Assembly (NCBI GenBank): GCA_016808115.1
Contig: JAEQBH010000994.1
Location: 124,001 to 188,000, forward strand
Source: Tetrastigma voinierianum
Lineage: Eukaryota > Streptophyta > Magnoliopsida > Vitales > Vitaceae
Direction: 5' to 3'
DNA: 64,000 nucleotides
In this document: piece by piece, positions 1-12,053 of the stretch
Layout: each line of letters opens with the position of its first letter
Numbering within the stretch: position 1 is the first letter of the stretch
Program-made: the position numbers and the translations under genes
The notes under the pieces: generated by a model
What the model was told of the DNA's origin: nothing
What the model saw: the letters and a program-made list of their open reading frames with translations, nothing else
Databases searched by the model: none

Positions 1-101
1 CTTAAGGTAAATTAATATGAGTGCATCATTAGTCATGTGTAATCATATACCTCATCAGCTGCTATATAAATCTAATTCATTTTCAATTGTATAATAATAG
101 G

Positions 102-2824
102 ATGGCTAGTGGAGAAGTATGTGGAGGCCGAGATCCAGCATGGAAATATTATATGGAGGAATAGAAATGGTACAATATGCAGTGCGTGGTTTTGGTGTCT
201 GAATTAGTGGGATCACTCGCTTTAAATATCTGTCACGTGGGATCCCAGCTCCTAATACAAAAAAAGTGCCCAAATGTGCCTCCGGAAGTGAAACAAGAAA
301 TGAAACAACTTTTAGAAGAAAAATAAAGGAAAAGCGAAGAAAGCAGCTGATATAGAAGATATTGCGAACTTCACGAGAACCTGATGGAAGCGATAGACAT
401 CATTGATGATGATGATGAGGGATTGAGGAAGAAGAGGTAGATGTATATATGTATCCGGGTGACATGACCCCTGATGAAAGAGGCGATTTTCGGCGGCATG
501 CGGGTGCATCGAAAATGCGAGATGGAATAGACAAACGAAGAAGAGTTTATGAGAGGCAAAGAAAAATGGGTAAATGTTTAAATTAAATAATTTTTTTTTA
601 AATGGCAATTTACTTCGATAACTGGTGAGATATTGCAGCGAGGTGAGCGCTACAACGCGGCCAGACTAATCGACAAAGCATGCAAAGATCTCAAAGTGTG
701 AGACAATCGGATCCATTACCATAGCTTCAACAAATCGTTATCTGGTCTTCGGCGGTAGGCAAAGAAACGTTAAAAATGCCCCAGGTGGTTGTCCAAGCGA
801 TGGAGTGGAGCTAATCGGCAAATTCTTCGTATATGAGAGTGTTGCGCCTCCTGGCAGAGACTCTCACCACTTGAGAACATGATTTTGGTGCACAACAAGG
901 CGGTATGTGACAATCACTTTCGGTTTCTAATAAATTATTATCTTATATTATAATTGAAAACTAGATAATTAATTTCATTAATTCTACTTGTAGGCATGGG
1001 ATAGAGCCACCATCTCCATGAAATCAAAAACAAATACTTGGATATGGGAGTATAAAGACATGGAAGATTATGTGAACATCGAAGGGAAAAATGGAAGACT
1101 TATGGGTGTACGATTGTAATACGATGGATGGACCGGACCTGAAATTGAGCATTATTAATTTCATGGTATGACCGAGAAAGGAAGCACAATATTCCTGAAG
1201 TCGGTTGATGCATCAGACAAGATAAGGACCATGAAATACATTGCGGTTTGTTGAAGGACGTGATCAAGGAAGTTGGTGAAACAAATGTTGTGCAAATTGT
1301 TACAGACAATGGATCAGCATTTGTGAAGGCGGGAAAGTTGCTAATGAAGAAGTACAATTTATATTGGACTCCATGCATAGCACACTGCATTGACTTGATG
1401 TTTGAAGACATTGCTAAAGAACTCTGGTTTGAATTAATTACCAATGCATAAAATCTGACTTCATCTACAATCATGGTTGGTTGATTGAAAGTGAGAAAGG
1501 TCTGTGGTGGAGATATTGTGCGTCAGGGACCTTGAGATTTGCAACAAATTACATCGCCACTAGAAAGTCTTCTAAAAAGAGTGTTTTGATTTGAAGAAGA
1601 TCTTTATCAGTGATGAATGGGCTTCTCTAAGCTTAGTCGATCGACCATTGGACATGAAGTGCTCATGTTTGATCATACATATTGGGAGAAGGTCTCTAAG
1701 CTAGTATCCAATATATGAGCCACTATATCTGATTCTTACGCATTGTTGATTGAAGTCGTCCCAAACCGCGCCATTTGTGTATGAGTTGGTCGGGTAATGA
1801 AGCAAAATTTACATCAACTCAATGCCAAAGATTGGGTCAAAACAATTATCGCAGATCGTTGGGATAGAACGCTCAAACATCCTCTTCATGCAGCAGGTAA
1901 CTAAGCGATATCTTAATCACACTTAATGTATATTATTTTCCTCTTATGACATACTAATTCTAAATCACTTTTGCAGCATATTATTTGAATCCAAGGTTTC
2001 AATATAGACCTGGAGTTAGTAGTGACCCTGAGTTACTCCAAGCTGTTCACGAAGTATTCGCAAGATTATCTTCTACTTCTACAGGCATTGGTAATTTTGG
2101 AAATGAGGTACATCACTTGGTTACAAATCTAATTAACTGATTCAAGTTAATTGGTTAAACTTACACTTTTACTGATTAGACATGTATGGCCTCAGTGGTT
2201 TGACTGTAATGTTTAGAGATGCGAAGGAGGATTCGGTGATAGAAAACCCAATAGCCTCAAGAGATTTGTAGTTCTGGTTAGTGTTCTTTCTCATTAAAAC
2301 ATTAAAAAATAAAAACTTTATTTTCATGTTATTATTAGATTTTGAATATTTCTTATTTTTATTGCAATTTGAATGGTGGTTCATGTATGGAAACCACACT
2401 CCCACGTGGTGGCCATTAAAGTTCTTGCCCCCCTGGCGCATCTTCTTCGGCATGTGAGAGAAGTGGAGCACATTTAATACGCACAAAACAAAGAAATCGG
2501 CTTGCTTACCTAAGCTCGACAATTAGTTTTGTTACTATAACATGAAACTAAGTATGTGATATGCAAGCGAGTCGGATAAAGTTCTTGAAAAGAATTACCT
2601 TGGTTACTCGACATTTCAACCGAGTTTGGTGAAGAAGAGGATAATCAATTATTTCAATGTTAGACCTCTCCATTTGGATGATGAAGATGGAAATCACGAT
2701 CCGCAGTGCTTCGCGCGTAATTCGAAGCTGGTGTTGTTGATGTTTTATACGAAGAAGTTAATAATTGAAAGTTTCGATCAAGACATGAGAGACTCGGTTC
2801 GGCCATTTGATTCGACCCTCATTT
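102..2824 (+). pseudogene. hAT transposase with BED zinc finger and DUF659 domain, degraded
   Basis: This would have been the cut-and-paste transposase of the surrounding element, acting in the nucleus on its terminal repeats. The ATG at 102 opens a reading frame that gives a BED-finger-like stretch (CSACG-like cysteines, then GITRFKYHLSHV-like residues near 190-240) once a single frame shift is allowed. At 1248-1451 an open stretch of 67 residues contains VVQIVTDNGSAFVKAGKLL and YWTPCIAHCIDLM, diagnostic of the DUF659/RNase H-like core; the D in VTDN is a catalytic-type aspartate. Near 2350-2430 WWFMYGNHTPT resembles the hAT dimerisation domain, and near 2560-2640 there is a YLVTRHFNRV-like remnant. 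Several stops and shifts make it non-functional. Confidence 0.75.
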
Positions 2825-3635
2825 GATTGAAGTCTTTGAACATAGTAGTAGACCTAGTTTTGGCGGTACTTGACTACGGGCAATGATGGCTCAAGGAGAG
2901 GGGACCAATGATGGTAGTGATGGAAATGATGGTGGAGATATTGCGGATGCGACAAATGATCAGCTATCCATTGAGTCCATTCAGCGGTGAAGATGATTTC
3001 ACACATGCTACCAGATGAAGACCACGGGTCTAGGAGGCTGAGTGCAGGTATTGGGCCATTGGAAGAAGCCGTATAAGTGGAACAGCGAGAGGATGGCACA
3101 TCCTGATAGTTCATTGGCCATTTTAGTTTTGAATCTATGAGCATTGGCACTCAATACGATGATTCATCCAATGACGGTAACATTTTTTCCTCCTCACACA
3201 ATGACTTATGGTCGACCTTCTTCAAATCGCCGGCTTCCATTGATGAGAAGAATATGGAATGATAAATTATCCTCTATCTTTGAACAAATGCCATTCAACA
3301 TTCCACTGCTCAAATGCAACAGGATTTCTACTTGAACATGTGGGTGAACCCCGTTTCCCATCAAGTGGAGAGGTTGGTGAATTCTGAGTGAAGACATTTA
3401 TACACATGGCATGTTCGATCTATATGTGTGTCAGACATGTCTTGGTATGACTATTGTCTTCACAGATGGGATCCCTTCATCAAATGTTACTTGATGGAGC
3501 CCACGTCGATCTTCATTTTGGTGGTGAAAGACCATGACAATGTAATATCAAATATGCATATTTCATTATTAATGTCATTTACACTTTTATAAAGTGTTTC
3601 CATCAATTAAAGTATTTTTATTAATTTCGATATAT

Positions 3636-3736
3636 GATATTCATGTAAATATCAGATATATCTCCGATATATCCGATATATCTGTAAAATCAATTACTGC
3701 GATATATCTGCCCGAAAGCGGAATATTTCATCCTTG
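3636..3736 (+). repeat. Subterminal GATATATC-type motif cluster of hAT element
   Basis: CGATATATC/GATATATC-like words recur at about 3632, 3654, 3665, 3676 and 3702 just inside the right terminus. The same motif is dense at both ends of the second hAT copy (59187-59280 and 60868-61050). Repeated subterminal motifs are the usual hAT transposase binding sites; that role is inferred here. Confidence 0.6.
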
Positions 3737-3967
3737 CTGGTAAGTCATCAATCCTCGGCTACACTTTAATGGGGAATGATGAGCTTCTATATCTTTGGAG
3801 AGTCGTTTGACCATACAGTTCCTACTTGCACAAGCTTTGTGCAATAGCGGCGACGCAACACCTACGACCTCGGTAAAGGCTGTGATCAAATACGGGCGGG
3901 CGGTAGTGTCGGTGGTGCGACCCGGTGCCAGAGTGGACGTCTTTCGCGTCCTCGCCCTCATAACCAT
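3737..3967 (-). pseudogene. gag start fragment of gypsy family A copy 1
   Basis: The minus-strand ATG at 3967 opens 79 residues beginning MVMRARTRKTSTLAPGR. At the DNA level it aligns with the gag start at 44785, which encodes MASRGRGRRGRP. The shared upstream leader (TCAAGTCTATTAGTAATTGG and neighbours) fixes the alignment. Gag would be the capsid/nucleocapsid protein. Only the basic N-terminus remains before the hAT boundary. No catalytic domain is present. Confidence 0.5.
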
Positions 3968-4372
3968 CTACACATGTCAGTGGCAGCTTTAAATTTTCAT
4001 TCAGTCTAACTAGCGATGCACATGCCAATTACTAATAGACTTGACAATAACAGGCCGGCCGTTCATTTTCCTACTTCGGTGCTAATCGAGTTCTAAGGTT
4101 ATAGTTCTTAACCTTAGCATTCACCTCTTTCCTATACGCATTAGACCATGCACACTATTCACACACCGGAAAAAAAAATTTCACATACCACATAATTGCA
4201 TTTATAGTAAACGCACTATAAATATTCCATATATAAAATCACACACAAGAAAATTTTTAAAATTTTTGTACTCTTTTTACCACGTGAGCAGTGCTTCATG
4301 AGCAGTGTCCATGAACGATTATCCAACCATTAACTGAGCGGTGTCCGGTCGACAACAAACTGAACAAGCTAG

Positions 4373-5033
4373 GTCGCGACCTCCTGGACGACCAAGCCAG
4401 GTCGCGACGCCAACCCCATGTCGCGACCTCCCTTCCGCCCAGCCAAACTAATCAGGTCGCGACCTCAAAATGGGATTGCGACATCATTTCCCAACAGGCC
4501 AGGTCGCGACGTCAATTCCATGTCGCGACCTCCTTTCCAGCCTGATTTATGTCGCGACATCGATTTCATGTCGCGACCTCATTTTCTAGGTCGCGACTCC
4601 GAAATCCATGTCGCGACCTCCCATACTGCCGCCCATGTCGCGACATCAAATCTATGTCGCGACGCCGTTTCTGCCCAACCAAAGCAGACCAGGTCGCGAC
4701 TTCAATTCCATGTTGCGACCTCTCGGAGACTAACCTATGTCGCAACATCAACTTCATGTTGCGACCTCGTTCCTGCCCACATTGAGATTTCCAGGTCGCG
4801 ACGCCAAACTCCAGGTCGCGACCTCCCACACTGCTACCCATGTCGCGACCTCAAAAATGATGTCGCGACCTCAACTCAGCTCAGCCCCATTTCTGCTACG
4901 TCGCGACGCCATTTTTTTTTCCCATCGCGACACAGGGCTTTCACTCCACTGTGTATTGGGATCACCTTTGTTGAAGACCTAGGCTCTTGACCTGCCTAGC
5001 CTCACGGTCACGACCTCCTTGTTAGGTCACGAC
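4373..5033. repeat. Array of interspersed GTCGCGAC palindromes
   Basis: There are 18 exact copies of the 8-bp palindrome GTCGCGAC (for example 4373, 4401, 4420, 4456, 4503, 4522, 4551, 4570, 4590, 4610) and at least seven one-step variants (4475, 4712, 4739, 4758, 4924, 5007, 5026). Most variants are CG to TG or CA changes. Many spacings are 19-20 bp, others cluster near 27-29 and 36-38. Copies are flanked by two recurring contexts, CAT-GTCGCGAC-CTC and AG-GTCGCGAC-GYC. The spacers are otherwise unrelated. It sits in the leader of gypsy copy 1. Confidence 0.9.
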
Positions 5034-5757
5034 CAGAAACCAAAAATGGGCAGTAGCCTTCCCATTTTGGTCTTCTGCACTTTTTTTTTTTTTTAAATCT
5101 TCCAGTAGCCTTTTCTTCCTGCTACTCCTTTGATCACGTGCCTAACCACTGCTACACATTAAATTCACAATTTTAAGAGTTGAATTACAACTCTTTCCCT
5201 TGTGCAAAAACTGGAATAATTTTCCAGAATTCCACAAATCCCATTCTGTTCATGTTCAAAAACTGGAGCACTATCCAGAAATTTTTTTTTTTTTCATTTA
5301 ATTCTAGAAAATGGTCCAGAATTTCCTCAAAGTCTCTTTGTACAACACTAACCCTAGTGTTCAACCTCAAATTTATTAGAATTTGATTTCATTATCCAAT
5401 AAACCACATAAATTTCTAAAAATTTTATTTCTTTTATTTTATCCTTCCAGTTTACATACTGTAAACTCCTAGCAGTTTTTTTTTCCAACACATCATGTTT
5501 TTCCTATGTGCTAATCACTAAGCACACAAACAATTTATCAAATCACACAAAACACACCAAACATATGCATGCGGTGTCTAGTTTTGTCAGTGATTTCTAG
5601 GTAATCATCGTACCTAAACTTCGACATCGAACCACACCTAGTGGTGATGTTCTTACACCTCAGACTATGGCTAACCGGAATTCATACCATTCGAACTAAA
5701 CTTATAACTACACCCGTCGACTCCCAGGGATATTCGTATAACTGGCTACGATCTGAG

Positions 5758-7833
5758 TATGGCCTTGAAAACCCAGGGTCGGGTTATTTAAATCGGCCTG
5801 GGGAAAATCTATAAATCTCGTGTCGCGAGGCATACTGATAAAAATGCCTCTTGGGCTCATACATCAATGCTCATGAAAACAATTATCACCATTATTCTCA
5901 ATTGTCTCGATAATTCAATAGTTGATTCTTCTCTAAACATATATTAAAATCTACAATTCTAATACATGTTGTGTCAAAACCACGAAGCCACAAACCGGCT
6001 TCTTTAAAATCGACTCTAAATGATTTGTCTTACCGGCGTTACTGTGCACGAAAAATATAATCCCTCGGCGGGGTGAGCTAATGCTCGATAGTGGAATCAC
6101 ACAAATGGGTTACTCTCCTTTGAGTGCGTATCACGTCTTTCCGAAAGTAAACACAGCAAGTAAATACGTGATCCTACTTGAATGTCTATATGATCACCCC
6201 ATGTCACGAGTCCTCAGAGCTCACTCACACTTGCCTAAGCCATGTATGAGAAAATAATCATTTCAAAACAAAACTTTGTTGTTCTTGAAAATGTATACTA
6301 CGGCGATGTCGGTAAAAAATATGGGACTACCCTCAGGCTAATTGGTTGGTGAGCTTTTCAGAAAGCGGTCATGGTCCTCATCGAAATGATACGTTGGCCC
6401 ATCTCCCGGTGATTCTCCGAATATCATCTGTGGTGCTGCAAACATGCCGGATTTTACAAAAATCCATGTGTCATGCGCTCCTGCCATAACTTCTAGGTTA
6501 CCGGTGCATAACAATGCATATGAAAATCGTTATGTCATTTTAGTATTTAACAATATGTCAATATGCATATTTTCAATCACTACAGTACACACATGTAATT
6601 CAACATATCAACCATCGCTGCTCGATTTATCTCACTTGAAGCGATTTACAATAGCATACTCCGAAGTAACTACAACCACAAATTTTTGTCAGGATAATTG
6701 TGTCGTTATTGTTAACACATTAAAATCATGTCTTAACTATCTGTTGCACACATAAGCCATTCTCATCAAACAATTCTAATGCTAAAACACATGGCCATTT
6801 ATGGTCATTTCATCTCTTGAATTTGTTTGCAGTCCCAGCAACAGTGGGCTGTCGCAGACGCCCCTCTTCTACTATCGGACTCTCTTGGTGGGCCGAATTC
6901 ATTCTCATTCGGGTCTCCTACTCGCCAAAACACCAATTTATTTAATAATTTGCTTTGGAAACACCCAAAGCAGTCCACTGGCCCGATCGAGGCCGACAAA
7001 AATATCCCAAAAATTTCCCGCGCCGGTTCAGATTTGGAACCGATCAACCCCTCATGGCCTCCAATCAGCTAGCTTGTCAACAACTTAAATAAAGTGTAAA
7101 ACAAGTAGAATCGCATACGCCTTTTTGGGTTTGTCAGCTGCAGAGCCTTGGTGCCTCCTGGTTGTCTTACTCAGAGTAGAACAACTGTCCTTCTTGTTTC
7201 GAAGGAATTCGACGGTCGGATCTCCCACGATTCTAGAGAGAAGGAAGACTCTCTCTCTCTAAAAATAAAAACAAAACCTTCTGCATCTCATTCCTTCTCC
7301 CCCACGTTTTCTCTTGGCTTTTATGTTAACTACCGTTCTCTTACCGTCATAACTTCCATTTTATATTTTCTCTTCTCCTTTTGGTCATTTTCTCACCCTT
7401 TTTGGAGCACATCACACATCCGATCAAAGGAGGAAATTCATACATTTTATCTATGTTTATTATTAATTTTATCGATTTTAAAGTCAAGCTTTGTTTATAT
7501 TGTGAATTAAACATGGCGTAAATCGACACTACGTGAGTACCGATGAGCCATGGGATCCATTTCTCACACATGGCTAATTGTGAGCCACTCGCTTATCTTA
7601 GAGTGTCGCGCACTTGGGGTGTCAAGTGGCGTGCTTAACGCTATGTGTGTGTCCAAATGCGTCTCGGCGTGAAATCTCGGCCCAGCGCCGAATCCGGCGA
7701 AATTCGGCGTGGTTATTAAATTCGTGAAAGCGATTCCCGACGGAGAAGTCAGGTTCGTCGTCGAGATCACAGAAAAATTCCGGTTCTTAGAAATTACGAT
7801 TTCTGTTTTGAAAATTGGTTACCGGGGTTTGTA
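5758..7833 (-). repeat. LTR, family A copy 1 (about 2.08 kb)
   Basis: It aligns along its length, in reverse, with the LTRs at 39125, 48369 and 53796 and directly with the solo LTR at 26086. Landmarks are the GGTGAGCTAATGCTC segment near 6073, the GA/TC hairpin near 7230-7262 and the decayed start near 7811-7833, which corresponds to TGTAAGACCCGAG on the minus strand. The tRNA primer site expected at about 5745-5757 is too decayed to call. Confidence 0.8.
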
Positions 7834-8922
7834 TTCTTTAATTCGAAGAAAGCTCAAAATACCATCCGCCATCCAGAAGTTGAAGTTTGTAGCAATATGA
7901 ACGAGCATCCACAGAATAACCATTGCGAGTATTGATCAACACTCTGCTGCTCCATATTTGATTATGCGTTGGGAAGATATGAGCTCAACCCGCCAAACAT
8001 CGATTGTTCCATACATCATCAAGCACTATCAAGTACCTTTTTCCCTGGAGACTTTTATAAACCTCTTGCCCCAGCTCATTATTACCAAATTTGAGTTTTT
8101 GTTCCTCGGTGAGAGTGGGGCCGACGCAGTGGGTGATCCCAAGCAAAAGCTCCCGGATACTGAACTTTCTTGAGATACAGAAACCTTAAGCACGACTGCC
8201 TTCAAAGTGGCGCTGAACATCCCAGTGTCGTCGTAGGTGTTCTTGGCAAGTAGTTTGCCAAGGCCACACATCCCCACGATGGCCACCACTCCTCTCTTCA
8301 CCTGATCTCCCTCTAACAGCTTTCGCTTTATAGCATCTACATCATTTTTCATCCCTACTATGTTGCTTTCTTCAACAGTACTGTGAACCCTCTCCCTCTT
8401 CTCTTTCCAAGCAGCTGCCATCTGATCATTAGTGGTGTAAGAGTATCTCCAAGGTTCATAAGAAGTTGCAGTAGTATGGAAGAGCTCAGCATAAGCTCTC
8501 AGATCTTCCATGCCGTACCTCCCTTTATTAATCAAAATCTTCTCGAGTGTGATATTGATCGCACTGATACGCTCATTCAGCTCATTCACTAGGGGTAACT
8601 TGTCAGGCAAGCCCATACAAACGGGTAAGAAGTTGAGGAACTTGAGATCGTTGAATCCCTGCTGCCGTTTGCGTTCCAATTTAAACACGAATTCATCGAT
8701 AACATCTTCAGCATCAAAAGCTGCATCCCTGATCTGATTCACCCATAGCTTGAACATCTTGTCGTATCTACGCTCTGCATCGGCATACTCCAGAACAGCG
8801 GATCCACTCAGCTCGTTACGGAGTTGCCTCACCTGACCTTCAACTACCCCAAATAGTGAGGCTTGTTGTGAAACCAATGCACCCAGCTTCTCTACCAAAA
8901 ACGAGATACTGCTCTCCGCCAT
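7834..8922 (-). pseudogene. CNL resistance gene NLR-C: CC domain and N-terminal NB-ARC, truncated by LTR
   Basis: The family consists of cytoplasmic immune receptors with a coiled coil, an NB-ARC switch and LRRs. The start ATG at 8922 gives MAESSISFLVEKLGALVSQQ, a typical Rx-type N-terminus. An EDVIDEF motif, standard in Rx-type coiled coils, lies near residue 72. The P-loop near residue 215 reads GMCGLGKLLAK, lacking the GKTT core needed for nucleotide binding. After SVSQE (about 8170) the frame shifts. Downstream another frame gives KRYLIVLDDVW (kinase-2, about 8010-8045) and an RVLINTRN RNBS-B remnant. Homology stops at 7834, where the minus-strand LTR begins, so ARC2 and LRRs are missing. 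It is RPP13-like in flavour. It is non-functional. Confidence 0.85.
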
Positions 8923-9889
8923 TGTTGTAGCACTTCTTCTTCCTCCTCCTCTTTGGTGTTCTCAAGAGGCCGAGGCAGGCAGATGAATTATTCTTGTCAC
9001 TGAAAAAAAAAAAAATAATATACTTCATCATATGGGGATTGAATAAGTCTTATGCATTATTATACATTCACATGTCCTGGTATGACCCAATTGTGACTTT
9101 GAATAAAAACAATTATTAACTTATCACCACATAAAACAATTAGATATGACTTCCAAACTTTGCATGGTCCCGGTGGATAGAAGTCAGTTTGAGCTCTTAA
9201 ATCATCTTGATGACTTGGTCTTGGATATGCAAATAAAACATTCACTCCCATATCTTTTACTGAATGTTCTTAACAGGTTTCTTTCTTCAGAAGCCTTTGT
9301 GATGAGAGTTTAAGTGGATTTAGTTATGAAAATTTTTGATTACATCAAAGTCGAATATGAAAATTTTTAATGTGTCCAAATCTTTAGTTTTAATTTTTTC
9401 AGAAAATACGTTTCGATCTTAAATTTGGTTGAAAATAAAGAATAAGTCCCAAATCCGTTTTATAAATAATTTTTCTTGAAAATGAAGTTAATGAAAACAA
9501 TGAAAATGTGTTTTAAAAATAGAGGTTACTATTCATTTTTTGCCATTTGATTTTGTCTTGATTTTGCTATTGCTTTACACTTTTTTTACTTATAATTTGG
9601 TTTGCTTTACACTTTTTGAATTCTTATAATTCGAAGAAAAAGCAGCCTTTATGCTTGTTTTACGATTTATATATAAAATGTTGAAAATAGTGAGTCATTT
9701 CTTTTATTTTCAAAATTTGTTTCGATCTTATTAAGTAACTATAGCGTTTTCCTTGTCTTGAAAAGAGTTTAAATAGAGAATGAAAAGTACTGCCTCTTAA
9801 ACGAGGTAGACTAGGTTGTAATAAAAATTAGAGATTATCTTTTCCTTTATTACCCGTTTCTTTATTTTGATAACAATTACTCGGTTCTT
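8923..9889. other. AT-rich intergenic DNA upstream of NLR-C
   Basis: It holds the presumed promoter side of NLR-C and a poly-A run at 9003-9014. I see no coding signal, no repeat shared with the rest of the window and no clear TATA box that can be tied to the 8922 start. Confidence 0.5.
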
Positions 9890-11167
9890 TTTTGTTATTG
9901 GTTGTTTAAAATTTTTCCCATATACCTCTGACACCACTTTTTTAAAGCATCCACATGGTTTCAATTTAATAGGTTGATGGGAAATGTTAATTATAAAAAG
10001 AATACGAAATTTCTAAAACAATGTATTTGACTTTACGAGATATTCTCATCCTCTTTGGGGTGAGCTGGTACCTTCACATGGGTTGTTGTGGATGGATCAA
10101 AACTTTAAATCAACAGAGATCGCATCAATTGTTTTGAGTTTCACACCATATTTTAGTTATTTTTATTTTAATTTATTATCATCAAGTAAATAAACAATGA
10201 TAAATAGGTCACAAATATGGTAGAATCCCTAGGTTAAGCACATTGGATATCTTGATCAGTTGCCTTGAAAAATATATGAGGATAGGTAAAGGTGTTGAAA
10301 ACTGGGCTTTCATAAAATTTCTCAAATACAAGAAGTGGAGAAATGTTAATCTAATGTATGTTTTATCTCCTGAAAAGCGTCACTTGAAAATGTATTTTTT
10401 AAAATTTTAATTGAAAATACTTTTTAAAGTTTCACAAATTATGAATTTAAAGTGAAAGTGTTTATTGAATAAACACATTCTAAAGTTTAAAATTTTTTGA
10501 ATTTATACTTCTTTTGAATCTATACCTTTATAATTTTAAAATTTTTAAATTTAAACCAAAAATATCTTTTGAAATGACACATTTACTTTTCTTAATTCGT
10601 CTCTTATATGAAAAGTCTATATAGAAAAAACTAACACTAAAGTTGAATTATTTTTCAAACCCATGTTTTTATTAGATTTATTTTTAACTTTTATATTATT
10701 TTTCTAAAAACTCCCGATTGAAATCGTGGTGAGTTCATTTTTAACTTCTACCCTCCATGTGGATGCATGTATAAACCCTAGAAAAGCCACCCCTTTGTCT
10801 TTTATGGATTTTCCTTTTATCTTTCATTTTGGAATTCAAGGTTTTAGAGATAAACACTAAAAAGGAACTTTTAAACACTTTATGTAAATTAAAATGTCAA
10901 TAATAACGAGGGTAAAGGTGAAAAAAAACTCTAAGGTTTTCCCTAAAATACAATTAATAATTGTGCTTTTTTTGGCCTTACAATCCTTTAACATTTAAAC
11001 TTGTAGGTCTAAGTTAGTCCCAACCATCCCTTATATTGCTAGATAAGCAAATAAAAGTTATCGTGTTGTTAGTAGCTGATGTGGCGGCGGTTAGATGGTA
11101 AAAAAACCCTCAAATCGAATTAGGGCTTCCTGTTTGGGGGGAGATAAATCCCTAATTCACATTTTAC
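9890..11167 (+). repeat. Large direct duplication, copy 1 (about 1.28 kb)
   Basis: It matches 11198-12053 in the same orientation over most of its length. Anchors include CATATACCTCTGACACCAC, the block around 10020-10060 and the block around 10740-11165 ending in GATAAATCCCTAATTCACA. It carries about 420 bp extra (about 10311-10727) that copy 2 lacks. No open frame of note is present. Confidence 0.85.
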
Positions 11168-11197
11168 ACTCTTCTATTTGGGGAGGAAAAACTTGTT

Positions 11198-12053
11198 TAT
11201 TTTTTGTTATTGGTTATTTAAATTTCTCATCATATACCTCTGACACCACTTTTTTAAAGCATCGACATGGATTCAATTTAATAGGTTGATGGAAAATGTT
11301 AATTATAAAAAGAATACGAAATTTCTAGCACAATGTATTTGACTTTACGAGATATTCTCATCCTCTTTCACATGGATGGTTGTGGATTGATCAATAGTAA
11401 TTTTTTTTTAATAGGCTTTTGGATCAATACTTTAAATTAAAAGAGACCGCATCAATTGTTTTGCAATATTTTAATTATTTTTATTTTTATTTATTATCAT
11501 CAAGTAGATAAACAATCATAAAATGGTCATAAATATGGTAGAATCCCTAGGTTAAGCACATTGGATATCTTGATCACTTGGCTTGAAAAATATCAGAGGA
11601 TAGGTAAAGGTGTTGAAAGCTTGGTGAGTTCATTTTTAACTTCTACCCTCCATGTGGATGCATTTATAAACCCTAGAAAAGCCACCTCTTTGTCCTTTTT
11701 GGCCTTTCCCTTTTATCTTCCATTTCGGAATCCTAGGTTGTAGAGATAAACACTAATAAGGAACTTTTAAGCACTTTATGTAAATTAAAATGTCAATAAT
11801 AATGAGGGCAAAGATTAAAAAAATTTCTTAGGTTTTCACGAATGTACAATTAATAACCTGTGCTTTTTTTAACCCCATAACCCCCTAACGTTTAAACCCG
11901 TGTTGTTCAAATTAGTTCTTGCCATCCCTCATATTGTTAGATAGGCAAGTAGAAATTACCGTGCCGGATGTGGCGGTAATTGAGGTGGCAAAAAAGCCCC
12001 CAAATCGAATTAGGGCTTCCTATTTGGGGAGATAAATCCCTAATTCACATTTA
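11198..12053 (+). repeat. Large direct duplication, copy 2 (about 0.86 kb)
   Basis: This is the tandem partner of 9890-11167, separated by only about 30 bp. The internal segment present in copy 1 between GGTGTTGAAA and GGTGAGTTCATTTTTAAC is absent, so either copy 1 gained an insertion or copy 2 suffered a deletion. Many point differences show that the duplication is not recent. Confidence 0.85.

Larger units (their letters stand above)
1..3736 (+). mobile_element. hAT DNA transposon relic (BED/DUF659 type), 5' end outside window
   Basis: Broken transposase codons run on the + strand from a BED-like zinc finger (about 128-260) through a DUF659 core to a C-terminal dimerisation motif (about 2350-2620). 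The right end ends near 3736 in ...CATCCTTG. This aligns with the reverse of the left end of the hAT copy at 59170-61062, whose 8-bp target duplication is intact. The stretch from 2930 to 3410 matches that copy closely in the opposite orientation. The 5' terminal inverted repeat lies before base 1. Introns and frameshifts are both possible causes of the broken frames. Confidence 0.8.
3737..7833 (-). mobile_element. Truncated Ty3/gypsy (chromovirus-like) element, family A copy 1
   Basis: Read on the minus strand this is an LTR (7833-5758), a leader (5757-3968) and the first part of gag (3967-3737). It is cut off where the hAT element abuts. The leader matches the one at 43175-44784 at both ends: 5757-5480 pairs with 43175-43450, and 4165-4003 pairs with 44525-44740. 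No 3' LTR is visible because the element continues past or was destroyed by the hAT insertion. Its LTR edge lies inside the NB-ARC region of NLR-C. Confidence 0.75.

Noticed and set aside
4418..4990. 190-residue open frame (and overlapping 78-, 81- and 91-residue frames) over the GTCGCGAC array
   Set aside because: The peptide is a read-through of the palindrome (VATS, CRD, MSR words in every frame), open on both strands because the word lacks stops. It lies in a retroelement leader.
4373..5033. CRISPR-like array
   Set aside because: Repeats are only 8 bp, spacing is variable, the genome is plant nuclear and there are no cas genes.
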